64,000 nt of DNA from JACRLV01 sp045863555 (GTDB lineage Bacteria; Planctomycetota; Phycisphaerae; UBA1845; Fen-1342), in NCBI GenBank assembly GCA_045863555.1, contig BTUU01000010.1, forward strand, positions 124,001 to 188,000, read 5' to 3'. A program made the translations under genes and the position numbers. Below the pieces are notes generated by a model. The model saw only the letters and a list, made by a program, of their open reading frames with translations, searched no databases and was not told the origin of the DNA. Below, in pieces: positions 1 to 9,439 of the stretch (position 1 is its first letter; each line of letters begins with the position of its first letter).

Positions 1-2
1 TC

Positions 3-371
3 GTAGTCGGGACGCCAGTGGTTTTGGAGGGTGCGTCGCCCGCGGGCCGAGTGTTCGTCGTCTTCGAAGACAACGGCGAGACAGGCTACTTCTACGCCGT
101 CGAAGGTTCGGATGAGGAGATTCGAATCCTCGACGCCGTACACATCTACAACTGCGCCGCGGTCAAGGACGGCAATATCCCGTCCGTCGTTCAGATCGTC
201 TGGTCTGCTGATGGACTCAAGGCGCTCCTGGTGATCAATCGCTGCCCCCATGCCGCGTTCGACTTCGAAGCCCGGCGCGGCTACTGCCGGACGGGGTTTC
301 CGCCGCCCAGCCCGGAGTGGGCCACGGGCGGGCATGCCTGGGACGACGCGGTGCTGGCGCTCTTCCGCTGA
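3..371 (+). CDS. DUF2251-like protein, 5' end outside window
   Basis: The reading frame is open to the left edge, so the true start probably lies outside the window; a GTG at 18 is the first in-window candidate. The protein has the pattern I associate with DUF2251: VVFEDNGETGYFYA near the start, a LDAVHIYN segment, an IVWSADG segment and a final GYCRTGFPP stretch. The function of the family is unknown to me. It is small, soluble and without a signal peptide or membrane helix in the visible part. It converges on rsmB with about 220 bases between them in which I see nothing. Family assignment is from memory of the motif pattern. Confidence 0.6.
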   Translation, partial: VVGTPVVLEGASPAGRVFVVFEDNGETGYFYAVEGSDEEIRILDAVHIYNCAAVKDGNIPSVVQIVWSADGLKALLVINRCPHAAFDFEARRGYCRTGFPPPSPEWATGGHAWDDAVLALFR

Positions 372-589
372 CTTCAGCGGACAATAAGTCGTCGACGTAT
401 CCGCTCACAATGCCGCTCGAGTCATTTCAGTGCGTCGGGGGTACTGATAACACTGGTTCGATAGCTGTTCGAATTGCTGAAGGTCAATCGGCGGTGCGAT
501 TCGAAACCGGCCATTGGCCGGTTCCACACTGCCGCTCGCGAGCGCCGTCAGTTCGGCCACGTACCCATGTCGGGCGCGGGGAGCCGGCG

Positions 590-2023
590 CTACCGGCGGA
601 GGACGGCGTGGAAGCCGCCGTCGCGCCAGTCGCTGAGGCGCGGGCCCCAGCGCGGCAGCGTCACGGCGCTCTGCACGACCGACCCGCCGGGGGCTGATTT
701 CGCGAACTGCGTGACGACCGACGCGTTTTCCGCCGGGTCGATGCTGCACGTGCTGTAGACAAGCCGTCCGCCCGGGCGGATGGCCCCCGCCGCGAGACGA
801 AGCAGCCGCGCCTGGAGTTGCACCAGCTCCGCGCGGTTTTCCGCATTCCACGCGAACCGCGCCTCCGGCCGACGGGCGATCACGCCGCTGTTCGTGCAGG
901 GGACGTCCACGAGCACGGCGTCGAAGCCGGTCATTTCGCGCGGGAGCGCGGAGTGCTCGGGTATCACGCGCGGCTGGATGCAGGTGAGGCCGAGCCGGTC
1001 GCGGTTTTCGCGGATGCGGGCGAGCCGCTCGGGGGCAACGTCGCACGCGATCACTTCGCCCCGGTTCTCCATCGCGATCGCGAGGCCGAGGCTCTTGCCG
1101 CCCGGGGCGGCGCAGAGATCGAGGATCCGCTCGCCCGGTTTGGCGTCGACGGCCGCGACGGCGGACTGGGCGGTTGTGTCCTGGATGTATGCCGCGCCGC
1201 CGGTGAAGAGTTCGCTGCGGATGAGCGGTCCCGATTCCGCCAGGAAGGCGCAATTCGGCGCATCGGGCGGGAGAAATTCGGCCTGGGAGTCGAGTGTACA
1301 AACCGCGGCGGCGAATTCGGCCGGCGCGAGCTTCAGCGCGTTGCGTTGTACGACGGTCGGCGCGGGTGCGGCGAGGGCCCACGCGGCGGATTCAGCGGCG
1401 TCGAGCCCGTGTTCGTCGATGAGCTGCTGGAGCATCTCGACGCGGCAGCCGGTCGCGGCGGCGAGCGTCTGCGTGCTGCGAGCGCGATCGGTCGTCGCGG
1501 GATAGATGTCGACGTTGAAGGCGCACGCCTTGTTCCATGCGACACGGACGAGGCGCGGCGGGACCGCGCCGCCGGAGCGCGATCCGCAGGACCAGTCGAC
1601 GCGGCGGGCGGCGATCGCACGGGAGAGGCGGCGAAGGACCGCGTTCACCATTCCTGCGGGCTTCACACCGACATCCCGCCGGGCGAGCGTGACGGCCTCA
1701 TCGACCGCGGCGAAGACGGGGATGTGGTCGAGGTAGATCACCTGGTAGGCGGCGGCGTAGAGGATCGCGCGGATCTCCGGGGCGACGCGGTGGTGGGCGT
1801 AGTCCGCGACGCTGGAGAGAACGTGCTCGAGCGTGATCGCATGCCGGACCGCGCCGGCGGCGATCTCGAGTGCCAGACCGGCGTCGCGGACGTCGAGGGC
1901 GGCGTCGCGGCGGAGGCTGCGGATCTGGTCGGCGACGAATTCCTCGCCCGCGAGCGCGCGGGCGATCGCGCGGCAGGCGGCGTCGCGGCCGGTCAGGCTG
2001 CGTTCGGGGCCCAGGTCGCTCAC
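590..2023 (-). CDS. rsmB: 16S rRNA (cytosine-C5) methyltransferase RsmB/Sun family
   Basis: Predicted SAM-dependent methyltransferase that makes m5C967 in 16S rRNA. The N-terminal third (about residues 10-140) is the NusB-like RNA-binding domain. The C-terminal Rossmann domain shows the SAM motif LDLCAAPGGKS, the VDVPCTNSGV motif with its conserved Pro-Cys, and the STCSIDPAEN motif that carries the catalytic cysteine. The 477-residue length is usual for the family. The start overlaps the fmt stop by four bases, which suggests translational coupling. It is the last gene of the def-fmt-rsmB group, an arrangement found in many bacteria. Confidence 0.93.
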   Translation of the reverse strand: MSDLGPERSLTGRDAACRAIARALAGEEFVADQIRSLRRDAALDVRDAGLALEIAAGAVRHAITLEHVLSSVADYAHHRVAPEIRAILYAAAYQVIYLDHIPVFAAVDEAVTLARRDVGVKPAGMVNAVLRRLSRAIAARRVDWSCGSRSGGAVPPRLVRVAWNKACAFNVDIYPATTDRARSTQTLAAATGCRVEMLQQLIDEHGLDAAESAAWALAAPAPTVVQRNALKLAPAEFAAAVCTLDSQAEFLPPDAPNCAFLAESGPLIRSELFTGGAAYIQDTTAQSAVAAVDAKPGERILDLCAAPGGKSLGLAIAMENRGEVIACDVAPERLARIRENRDRLGLTCIQPRVIPEHSALPREMTGFDAVLVDVPCTNSGVIARRPEARFAWNAENRAELVQLQARLLRLAAGAIRPGGRLVYSTCSIDPAENASVVTQFAKSAPGGSVVQSAVTLPRWGPRLSDWRDGGFHAVLRR

Positions 2024-2958
2024 GGGGTCTCCAGGGGCAGGAAGCGGGCGGGCGGGGCGATGCCGCGGCCGCGGGCGAAGGCGTCGAACGGCATGAGTTT
2101 TCCGCCGGCGGGTTTGATTTCGAGGATGCGGACTGCGCCCCGGCCGGTCTGGACGAGGCCGTCGCTCCGGAGCGCTCCGCAGGGTGTGTCTTCGGGGGCC
2201 GCGTCTTCGATCGGCTGGGCGCGGGCGAGCTGGACGGATTCCACCTTGCCTGCGGGACCGGAGAAGCGTGCGGCGGCGGCCGGCCAGGACCAGAGGCCGT
2301 TGATGCGGCGGGAGACGTTGCGGGCGGGCTGCGACCAGTCGACGGCGCCGTCGGATTTTTTCAATTTCGGGGCGCGGGTGGCCTGCGCGGCGTCCTGGTG
2401 CAACGGGCGAGCGCGACCGGCGGCGAGATCGTTGAGCACTTCGACGATGAGCGCTGCGCCGACGATCGCGAGTCGGTCGTGGAGTTCATCGGCGGTCTCG
2501 GTTTCGGAGATTTCCGTTTCGCGCACGCCAAGAATCGCGCCGGCATCCCATTTTTCGTTGATCTGGAAAACGGTGACGCCGGTCGTGCGGTCGCCGTTGA
2601 TGACGGCCCATTGATACGGGGCCGCGCCTCGGTAGCGCGGCAGGAGCGAGGCGTGGATGTTCACGCAGCCGAGGCGCGGCGCGGCGAGGACTGCGGGGCC
2701 GAGCTTCTGGCCGAAGGCAACGACAACGGCGAGATCGATGTCCTTGAAAAGGCTGTCGATCGGAAGCGCGTTGACGTCCTCGGTCTGAATGTGGCGGATC
2801 CCCAGTTCGTCCGCGAGGGCGTGAATCGCGGTCGGGTGGATTTCGCGGCCTCTGCCCGCGGGTCGATCGGGCTGGCTGATCGCGAGCGCGACGTCCGGCG
2901 CGAGCCGCACCAGCGCGGGTCGGCCGAAATCGCCGGTGCCGAGGAAGGCGATGCGCAT
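2020..2958 (-). CDS. fmt: Methionyl-tRNA formyltransferase
   Basis: Transfers the formyl group from 10-formyl-THF to initiator Met-tRNA. The N-terminal formyltransferase domain begins MRIAFLGTGDFG and includes the QPDRPAGRG loop, the NIHASLLPRYRGAAP motif with the conserved Asn and His, and a WDAGAIL segment. The C-terminal domain is the OB-like tRNA-binding part. At 312 residues it is a standard length. It lies 25 bases downstream of def and overlaps rsmB by four bases, so the three are probably one transcript. The substrate-supplying enzyme FolD is also in this window (25901-26785). Confidence 0.94.
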   Translation of the reverse strand: MRIAFLGTGDFGRPALVRLAPDVALAISQPDRPAGRGREIHPTAIHALADELGIRHIQTEDVNALPIDSLFKDIDLAVVVAFGQKLGPAVLAAPRLGCVNIHASLLPRYRGAAPYQWAVINGDRTTGVTVFQINEKWDAGAILGVRETEISETETADELHDRLAIVGAALIVEVLNDLAAGRARPLHQDAAQATRAPKLKKSDGAVDWSQPARNVSRRINGLWSWPAAAARFSGPAGKVESVQLARAQPIEDAAPEDTPCGALRSDGLVQTGRGAVRILEIKPAGGKLMPFDAFARGRGIAPPARFLPLETP

Positions 2959-2983
2959 CAGCGGGCTCCGTCCGTTCGGCGGG

Positions 2984-3514
2984 TCATCGGCGGCGGGTGC
3001 TTTCGAATTCTTCCTCGAGTTCCTTCAGCTTTTTTTTCGAGGCGATGCGGTCGCTCGGGCCCATCTTGTCGATGATGAGCACGCCGTTGAGGTGGTCGGT
3101 CTCGTGCTGCCAGACGCGGGCTTCGAAATCCTCGGCGGCGCGCTCGAAGGCCGCGCCGGTGACGTCCTGGGCCTTGATTCGCGCCCGAAGCGGGCGACGG
3201 ACGATGATGTGCACATCCGGGATCGAGAGACAGCCTTCCTCGGCCTCCTTCGCACCTTCGAGGTCGAACAGCTCAGGGTTCACGTAGACGCGGTCGTTTT
3301 TGCGGTCGTCGGTCGGATTGGCGACGAAGATGCGCAGCGGCACGCCGACCTGGGCCGCGGCGAGGCCGACGCCCTTGTGTTCGTGCATCAGCTCGGTCAT
3401 GCGCTCGGCAAGCCCGGCGAGATCCGCGTTGAATTCCGTGACCGGCTTGCAGCGGCCGCGCAGACGGGGGTCGGGGTAGTGGATGACTTTCAGGTTTTTC
3501 CAGTCGGTTGACAC
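2984..3514 (-). CDS. def: Peptide deformylase
   Basis: Removes the formyl group from the N-terminus of new proteins. All three family motifs are visible: GVGLAAAQVG, EEGCLSIP with the metal-binding Cys, and WQHETDHLNG with the two metal-binding His and the catalytic Glu. The third motif has Thr where Ile or Tyr is more common. I chose the GTG at 3514 because the protein then begins STDWKNLKVIHYPDPRL, a typical deformylase N-terminus; an ATG at 3565 would add 17 residues with no counterpart in the family. It heads the def-fmt-rsmB segment and follows the FAD reductase gene. Confidence 0.9.
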   Translation of the reverse strand: MSTDWKNLKVIHYPDPRLRGRCKPVTEFNADLAGLAERMTELMHEHKGVGLAAAQVGVPLRIFVANPTDDRKNDRVYVNPELFDLEGAKEAEEGCLSIPDVHIIVRRPLRARIKAQDVTGAAFERAAEDFEARVWQHETDHLNGVLIIDKMGPSDRIASKKKLKELEEEFESTRRR

Positions 3515-3643
3515 GCGAAGGTCCAGATTCCGGGCCGGGCGGCATCGGGCCGTTCCCCAGGGCAATCCGCAGCGCCCGACGACCCGGCCAGCGCCGCGAA
3601 GCCAACCCGGCCGCGGAGATGATAGCGGAAAGGCGGCGTCGCC

Positions 3644-4789
3644 TCAGAACTGCTGACCGAGCATGAAGGCGCGCGCGACCCGGAGCGACATCTGCGCGTT
3701 GGAAAAGACGAGCGGCATGAGCAGCGTGAGATCGGTGTTGGGCATGCGCAGATAGTCGGCGAGCGCGGTTCGCCACAGTTCATCGAAGGACGCCAGCTCA
3801 TCCTGAACCCACTTCGCTTTGAGGGCCCGATCGGCGGCCTCGGCCGCGCAGAGGCCGGACTGCATTGCGGGATAGATGCCCTCGCCGCTGAAGGAGGCGA
3901 CGTACCCGCCGGCGTCGCCGATCATGAGGCAGCGTTTGCCGACGTGCGAGTCGAGGTCGAGGGCGAGGCCGACGGGCAGGACGGTCATGCGCGTCTTTTC
4001 GAGACCCTCCGCGGGGACGAGGCCGGCCGCGCCGGCGGCGGTGATGAACGCGCGGTAGTGATCCTGGGCGGTGTCGATCGGGGCGCGGGTCACGTAACCG
4101 ACGCGGATGGTCGCACCGAGGCGGACGATCGTGGCGAGCTGGAGGATTCGACCGGCGCCGATGGCGAGGTCGATGCTGGGCGGCCCTTTCTCGACCTGCG
4201 CGGCGGCGAAGAAGCCGTGAGCCGCTCCGGGGGCGCGCCCGGCCGGGGCAAGGTTGGCCAGCCGGGCCGTGGGAGACTGCGCACCGTCGGCGATGATGAG
4301 GATCTTCCCGGTGAGCGGCGCGCCGGTTGAAAGGCGAAGGGCGGCGTGGTCTTCATTGAGCGAGAGCGACTCGACGGTCGCGCCGTGGATGATGTGGGCC
4401 CCGCCCGCCGTGGCCGCGGCCAGGAGGGTCTCGGCGCAGCGCGTGCGGTCGATGATCCAGCCGCGGATCTCGGGCTGCCTGACGGCGGCGGTTTTGCGCA
4501 GGTCCCACGAGAAGATGCGCAGCCCCGTGAACTCGCCGCCCCCGCAGTCGGCGGCCTTGAGTCCGAAACCCTCGAGCAGGCCGACGCCGGCGGGGCTGAT
4601 CCAGCCGGCGCAGTCGCGGCCGGCCGGCTTTTTTTCCTTCTCGACGATCGTGACGGAGCGGCCGAGGGCGCGGGCCCGCAGGGCGGCGGCGAGGCCGGCG
4701 GGCCCCGCGCCGACGACGATGATGTCGGCGAGTTCATCCTCCGGCCGGACGGCGGCGTCGCTCTTCTTCGAACCTGTGCGTCGGGTCAC
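3644..4789 (-). CDS. FAD-dependent oxidoreductase, geranylgeranyl-reductase-like
   Basis: The protein opens with an FAD-binding Rossmann motif (IIVVGAGPAGLAAALRARAL, then VEKEKKPAGRDCAG), and has a second flavin-contact motif near residue 290 (MIGDAGGYVASFSGEGIYPAM). This layout fits the geranylgeranyl reductase / UbiH-type family, which reduces isoprenoid chains or hydroxylates aromatic rings. The substrate cannot be told from sequence. The start codon overlaps the stop of the upstream MlaD-like gene by four bases, so the two are probably co-translated. The pairing with a lipid-transport protein makes a lipid or isoprenoid substrate plausible, but that is inference. Confidence 0.75.
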   Translation of the reverse strand: MTRRTGSKKSDAAVRPEDELADIIVVGAGPAGLAAALRARALGRSVTIVEKEKKPAGRDCAGWISPAGVGLLEGFGLKAADCGGGEFTGLRIFSWDLRKTAAVRQPEIRGWIIDRTRCAETLLAAATAGGAHIIHGATVESLSLNEDHAALRLSTGAPLTGKILIIADGAQSPTARLANLAPAGRAPGAAHGFFAAAQVEKGPPSIDLAIGAGRILQLATIVRLGATIRVGYVTRAPIDTAQDHYRAFITAAGAAGLVPAEGLEKTRMTVLPVGLALDLDSHVGKRCLMIGDAGGYVASFSGEGIYPAMQSGLCAAEAADRALKAKWVQDELASFDELWRTALADYLRMPNTDLTLLMPLVFSNAQMSLRVARAFMLGQQF

Positions 4790-6129
4790 TTCATCTTCTC
4801 GTAGAGGAAGTCCTCGGCCTTGCGGTAGCGCTCGAAGGCCTTTGCGAGCGAGTCGCGGATGGCCTTGATTTCCGCGTCGGAGGCGCGGATGCGTTCATCG
4901 GCCTGGGCGTTCTTGAGGATCGAGTCGAGGCGGGCGGTGGTGTCGTCGAGGAGCGTCGCGGCCTCGGCGAAGCTGCGCGCGGCCTCGAAGACGTCGAGGC
5001 GCTTGAGTTCGGTGTCGGGCGGCTGGAGCAGTCGCCAGGGCGCGAGGACGATTTCCTGCATGCCGACGCGCAGCGTGTCGCTGACGGCTTTGAAATTCTC
5101 GATCATCTTGTCCAGCGCGGGCCGGTTGACGACGAAGAAGCTGCGGCCGGATTCGGAGACTTCGGCGAAGTTGGCCATCATCACGTCGAGGTTGTTCATG
5201 CCGGCGTGAAGCTTGCCGAGGAGGGAGGCGGGGTCGTCGCGGTCGAAGTCCCGTTTGAGCTTGCCGATGATGTCCTCGTCGAGCGCGCGGGAGACGCTTT
5301 CGACGTGGGTAAGCGTGCTGACGAGCGGGGGGCGCGTCTCGACCAGGAGGGATTTCACCTCGAGCAGGGCCGCGCCGAGCGTGTCGAGCGACGCGTTCAC
5401 CTTCGCGAGCATGCCCGAGGCGTTTTCGGTCTCGGTCTGCTCCTTGAGCGAGGCGGTCATGTCGACGAGGTTCGTGAGGATGAGCTGGAGTTTGCTGAGG
5501 AGCGTGCGCTGCTCATCGGGTGTGAGCTGGAGGGCGAGCGACTGGGTGATGCGATTGATGTCGGAGAGGCTCTCGGAGAGCTTGTTGGCGAGGGAGCCCT
5601 CGGCGCGGTCGTCGAGCATGCGGGTGAGCTTGTCGACGAGGCCGTCGGGCGCGAGCAGGCGGCGGGAGAGGCCGCCGATCGCGGCGGCGAAGCTCTGCGG
5701 GGGCAGGCCGTCGATGGTGTCGAGGACGATGCCGCTCTCGGGCGTGCCGATCGTGAGGATGACGACGGCGCCGGCGCCGCCGACGGGGGGCTGGTCGGTG
5801 GTGATCTGGCAGTTGCGGTAGAGAGGGAGCGATTCGTCGACGTCGGCGTCGACGAGGATGACGAGCTGGGCCGGCGGGAGACCGGGGGCGGAGTTGTGGA
5901 TGATCTCGCGGCGCACGTCGGAGACCTTTCCGACCTGCATGGCGCCCCCGAGATTGACGGGGCTGCCCTTCTTGACCGGGGCCATGCCCTCCTCGTGCTT
6001 GAAGCGGACGGTGATGGTCCGGACGGGCGCGCCGAAGCGCGGGTAGACGAAGAGGAAGGTGCCGAGGAAGACGGCGAGCATGAGGATCAGGACGAGTCCG
6101 AGAACGAAGTCCTGCCGGCGGTGTTTCAT
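4786..6129 (-). CDS. MlaD/MCE-family lipid transport substrate-binding protein
   Basis: Predicted periplasmic, membrane-anchored subunit of an Mce/Mla-type lipid transporter. One N-terminal membrane helix (about residues 8-30) is followed by a single MCE domain that starts TITVRFKHEEGMAPVKKGSPV and contains GKVSDVRREI. The rest, to residue 447, is a long mostly helical region rich in Leu, Asp and Lys, the form MCE proteins use as a bridge across the periplasm. I chose the ATG at 6129 (MKHRRQDF) because the helix follows it directly; an upstream ATG at 6234 adds unrelated residues. The permease and ATPase genes mlaE and mlaF are not adjacent. Confidence 0.8.
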   Translation of the reverse strand: MKHRRQDFVLGLVLILMLAVFLGTFLFVYPRFGAPVRTITVRFKHEEGMAPVKKGSPVNLGGAMQVGKVSDVRREIIHNSAPGLPPAQLVILVDADVDESLPLYRNCQITTDQPPVGGAGAVVILTIGTPESGIVLDTIDGLPPQSFAAAIGGLSRRLLAPDGLVDKLTRMLDDRAEGSLANKLSESLSDINRITQSLALQLTPDEQRTLLSKLQLILTNLVDMTASLKEQTETENASGMLAKVNASLDTLGAALLEVKSLLVETRPPLVSTLTHVESVSRALDEDIIGKLKRDFDRDDPASLLGKLHAGMNNLDVMMANFAEVSESGRSFFVVNRPALDKMIENFKAVSDTLRVGMQEIVLAPWRLLQPPDTELKRLDVFEAARSFAEAATLLDDTTARLDSILKNAQADERIRASDAEIKAIRDSLAKAFERYRKAEDFLYEKMK

Positions 6130-6357
6130 CCTGGTCGGTTCCTGGGTCGCTGGCGGTGAAGCCCTGACGGACGGGCGAATTGTACACTTCCGGCAGCACA
6201 CCGTCGCCCGGGTTCGCAGGCCGGGCCCCGCCACAGCTTTTCGGACTCCCGGCCGACGCGCAAAAAATCGCGGTTTTTCTTGGCGCGGGGCGGTTGGATT
6301 TCAATCCTTCGGAGAGCAGGCGGACGGAGGGGTGCCGCGTGCGGATGGGAGCTGGAT

Positions 6358-7020
6358 ATGAGGCCCAGGATGAATCGGCGTAGTTTTGTCGTCGCGGGTG
6401 CGATTGCGGGCGGGGCGGTCCTCGCGAGCAACCTGGCGTTCATGCCGGTGGCGCCGCCGCAGGCGATGCGGATCGAGGAAGACTGGCAGCTCGTGCTGAA
6501 CGATCCGCGGACCGCGGTGACGGCGCCCCAGTTTCACACGGTCATGGCGCCCGCGACGTCCATGAACGGCCTGTATTTCCAGGTCACGTGGAACTACCGC
6601 GAGCTGGAGTCGTTCTCGGACGGCGGCCTCCAGATGCAGATCTGGAACGGCGAGAGCGACTTCGCGAGCCGCGAGGTGGGCAGCCAGCCGCTGTCCGTGA
6701 GCGCGGAGACGGTGTCGTGGACGTCGCGGATGTCGACCGACACCGCCCGCGTCACGTTCAGCATCGTCAACGGCCACTCGTCGTCGTGGGGCGCCTTCGG
6801 CGGCGAATCGATGACCGTGCGGACGTCAAAGCCGATCGCAAACCTCGACACGTACAGTCCGAATATTTCGGTCGCCAACTCGTGGATCACGTTCGGCAGC
6901 AACCGCGTGCAGAGTCTGGTGCTCCGCGCCATTCGCAAGTACGACGGCGACGGCAACCTCGTCAGCGAGGATGCCAACCCGCGCGTGATCTACCAGAATT
7001 CTGACGGAGGTGGTCAGTGA
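6358..7020 (+). CDS. Secreted/anchored hypothetical protein
   Basis: The N-terminus has two arginines (NRRSFVVAGAIAGGAVLASN) followed by a hydrophobic stretch, so it is probably exported or membrane anchored; it is a weak Tat-like signal. The mature part begins MRIEEDWQLVLNDP and is rich in Ser, Thr and aromatic residues with alternating beta-type sequence. I do not recognise the family, though short secreted proteins with an EEDW-type opening are common in planctomycetes. The ATG at 6358 follows a GGGAG site by six bases; ATG at 6370 is an alternative. The stop overlaps the next gene by four bases (GTGA), so the two products are probably made together. Confidence 0.6.
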   Translation: MRPRMNRRSFVVAGAIAGGAVLASNLAFMPVAPPQAMRIEEDWQLVLNDPRTAVTAPQFHTVMAPATSMNGLYFQVTWNYRELESFSDGGLQMQIWNGESDFASREVGSQPLSVSAETVSWTSRMSTDTARVTFSIVNGHSSSWGAFGGESMTVRTSKPIANLDTYSPNISVANSWITFGSNRVQSLVLRAIRKYDGDGNLVSEDANPRVIYQNSDGGGQ

Positions 7021-8198
7021 CCCGATTCCTTGCCCGACGCGATGGCATGCTTCGACGTGCTGCCGTGGCGCCGTTCACGGTGATTTGCGGTGTCGTCGTG
7101 CTCGGCATGGCCGCGCTGGCGATCGACGCGAGCATGCTCTGGGTGACGCGGGCCGAGTTGCAGCGGACCGCGGACGCCGCGGCGCTGGCGGGCGCCCGGG
7201 CGCTGATCAACGATCAGCGCATCGCCGACGGCGGGGCGTCGGAGCCGGTCTTCACCGACACTCGTGAGAGCGTCGCCAACTACGTCGCGGGCAATCCGGC
7301 GCTTCAGCGGACGCTGACGATCGACCTGAATTCGGGCAACGGCTCCGGCGGCGACATCGTTCTCGGATACCTGTCGAATCCCGACGACCAGAGCCAGGCG
7401 ATGGACCTGACGCAGCCGGCGGAGTTCAACGCGGTAGGCGTGCAAGCGCGGATGGACGCGGAGCGGAACGGCTCGATCACGCTCTTTTTCGCACGGCTGT
7501 TCGGCAACTCGAACACCGACGGGCTGGCGACGGCCACGGCGGCGTTCCGGGACGACGTGACCGGCTTCCGGGCCGATGAACGGACGGGCAACGCCGAGCT
7601 GATGCCGATCGCGCTGCGCGAGCAGTACTGGCAGCTCTTCCGGGCCGGCGCGGTCCCGAGCGGCGACGACTACACCTACAACAGCGATAGCGGCGCGATC
7701 ACGGCCGGCGGCGACGGGATCTTCGAGCTGAATCTCTACCCCGGCGCGGGCGCGGGGCAGCTTCCGCCCGGTAACTTCGGCACGGTTGATATCGGCAGCC
7801 CGAACAACAGCACGGCCGACATTTCCCGCCAGATCCGCTACGGCGTGAACGAGGCTGACCTGGCGTATTTCGGCGGCGAGTTCACGCTCGGCAGCGACGG
7901 CTACATCATGGTCAACGGCGACACGGGTCTGAGCGCCGCCATCAAGGACGATCTCGAGGCGGTTCGCGGCATGCCGCGCGTCATCCCACTGTTCGACGAG
8001 GTGAGCGGAAACGGCAACAACAGCATGTTCCGCGTCGTCGGGTTTGCGGGCATCCGCATCATGTACGTCCGGCTGACGGGCGCGATGCGCAGCAAGCAGG
8101 TGATCGTTCAGCCGTGCTACGTGGTCTCGGACAACGTCATCACCGGCGGCAACAATCACAGCTGGTTCGTCGTGAAGCCGCCGTATCTCGTGCGGTAA
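7017..8198 (+). CDS. TadE/TadG-like pilus-assembly membrane protein
   Basis: Starts at a GTG that overlaps the stop of the preceding gene. The N-terminus shows the TadG-type pattern: a short basic lead, one hydrophobic helix (VICGVVVLGMAALAIDASMLW) and then a conserved RAELQRTADAAALAGARAL stretch. Such proteins, called putative Flp pilus-assembly TadE/G-like, are anchored by this helix with a large extracytoplasmic domain. The remaining 330 residues are not recognisable; they are Gly/Asn-rich and contain only a few hydrophobic segments. No Tad ATPase, platform or Flp pilin gene is nearby, so a role in pili is not shown here. Confidence 0.72.
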   Translation: MTRFLARRDGMLRRAAVAPFTVICGVVVLGMAALAIDASMLWVTRAELQRTADAAALAGARALINDQRIADGGASEPVFTDTRESVANYVAGNPALQRTLTIDLNSGNGSGGDIVLGYLSNPDDQSQAMDLTQPAEFNAVGVQARMDAERNGSITLFFARLFGNSNTDGLATATAAFRDDVTGFRADERTGNAELMPIALREQYWQLFRAGAVPSGDDYTYNSDSGAITAGGDGIFELNLYPGAGAGQLPPGNFGTVDIGSPNNSTADISRQIRYGVNEADLAYFGGEFTLGSDGYIMVNGDTGLSAAIKDDLEAVRGMPRVIPLFDEVSGNGNNSMFRVVGFAGIRIMYVRLTGAMRSKQVIVQPCYVVSDNVITGGNNHSWFVVKPPYLVR

Positions 8199-8342
8199 CT
8201 CGCGTACCCCTCACGCGAGCCGATTGAAGGCAAAACCCATCCACGCTGGCCGCTCGGAGAACCGGGCGGCCCGCGGTGTTTGGGGTTGCTGCCGCATCGG
8301 ACCAGGGATCAGCGGGTATCATGTCTCAGCGAGGGATTCGCG

Positions 8343-8882
8343 ATGCCCGCATACCGCCGACTGGTGTTCCTGCCCGTGGTCGCCCTGCTCGCCTGCGTCA
8401 CGCTCTGCTGTCAGCAGCCGCGCGAGACGGTCTCCCCGACGTCAGACGGTCCGGAGGACCGCCGGCCGGCCCCGGCGGAGCCGCCGCCCGCCGCCGACCA
8501 GCCGTCGCAACCGATAACCGGAGGGGACGAAAATCAGACGCCGCCCGCAACGCAACCCGCCCCGCCGGTGGAGGATGCGGCCAGAGGCCGCTCCGAGGAA
8601 ACTGCCCTGCCGCGGTACATCCGGGTGCTGGAGACGGCCGATCCGGAGCGCCGCGCGGAGGTTTGGGCGGAGATCCCCGAATCGGGCATCATCAACCTGA
8701 AAACGAGCAACGTGCGGCGCTTGCTCCTGGAGCGCGAATCGCTCCCGTTTGTGAGCCGCGGCAGCATCGCTGTTCGCGTCGACGGCCAGGGGATCGAGTG
8801 GCAACGGAAGTACGAGTCGCTTGAGCTCCTCCAGCTTCCGAACGGGAGCTGGGAAATCGTCCGCCCCCCCGCCAAGCCATGA
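8343..8882 (+). CDS. Hypothetical lipoprotein
   Basis: The product begins MPAYRRLVFLPVVALLAC, a lipoprotein signal with an LLAC lipobox at Cys18, so it is probably lipidated and exported. A Pro/Glu/Ala-rich linker (residues 25-75) follows, then a compact domain of about 100 residues with ESGIINLKTSN and LELLQLPNGSWEIV. I do not recognise that domain. ATG 8343 was chosen over an upstream ATG at 8280 because the signal peptide begins there. The stop overlaps the following methyltransferase start (ATGA), which implies coupled translation of two unrelated-looking proteins. Confidence 0.65.
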   Translation: MPAYRRLVFLPVVALLACVTLCCQQPRETVSPTSDGPEDRRPAPAEPPPAADQPSQPITGGDENQTPPATQPAPPVEDAARGRSEETALPRYIRVLETADPERRAEVWAEIPESGIINLKTSNVRRLLLERESLPFVSRGSIAVRVDGQGIEWQRKYESLELLQLPNGSWEIVRPPAKP

Positions 8883-9439
8883 CCGACGAGCGAGCGTTCG
8901 TATCGCGGGCCGGCCTGAAGCTGGATGCGGCGCTGCGCGCCTTCGGGCTCGAGGTGCGCGGGCTGACGGCGGCGGATTTCGGTTCGCACACCGGCGGTTT
9001 TGTCGACTGCCTGCTGCGCCGCGGCGCGGCCCGCGTCTACGCCGTTGAGCCGGGCTACGGCATCCTCGACTACTCGCTGCGGCGCGATCCCCGCGTCGTG
9101 GTGATGGAACGCAGGAATGCGCTGCACGCCGCCTGCCCGGAGGCCTGCGACCTGGTCACGATCGACGTCGGCTGGACGCCGCAACGGCTGATCCTGCCGG
9201 CCGCGCGGCGCTGGCTCAAGCCCGGCGCCACCGTGATTACGCTCATCAAGCCTCATTATGAGGCGGACAAGCGGCTGCTCGAATCGGGCGTGCTGCCGGA
9301 GGCCGCGCTCGACGCCGTGCTGGCGGACGTTCGGCGCGAGGTGCAGTCCGGCTGGTCGATCGAAGGCGAACTTCGCAGCCCCCTCACCGGCCATGGCGGA
9401 AACGCCGAGTTCCTCTGGCGCCTGCGGCCGCTCGCCTGA
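8879..9439 (+). CDS. TlyA/FtsJ-like SAM-dependent RNA methyltransferase
   Basis: Predicted RNA 2'-O-methyltransferase of the FtsJ/TlyA superfamily. The start reads FVSRAGLKLDAAL, which is the linker motif of TlyA-type enzymes, followed by the SAM motif ADFGSHTGGFVDCLLRRGA and the acidic motif LVTIDVGWTPQ, then a KPHYEA motif. Unlike typical TlyA (about 250-270 residues) there is no N-terminal S4 RNA-binding domain; the 186 residues are only the catalytic part. RNA target is unknown. It overlaps the lipoprotein gene by four bases. Confidence 0.8.
   Translation: MTDERAFVSRAGLKLDAALRAFGLEVRGLTAADFGSHTGGFVDCLLRRGAARVYAVEPGYGILDYSLRRDPRVVVMERRNALHAACPEACDLVTIDVGWTPQRLILPAARRWLKPGATVITLIKPHYEADKRLLESGVLPEAALDAVLADVRREVQSGWSIEGELRSPLTGHGGNAEFLWRLRPLA

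Noticed and set aside
371..590. Further in-frame UGA readthrough after the DUF2251-like gene
   Set aside because: The translation past the UGA is not domain-like; the protein is already complete at its C-terminus.
818..2614. Long open frame on the plus strand opposite rsmB and fmt
   Set aside because: It is the high-GC antisense shadow of two clear genes; no domain or signal is seen and the composition is Arg/Gly/Asp-rich as expected for a shadow.
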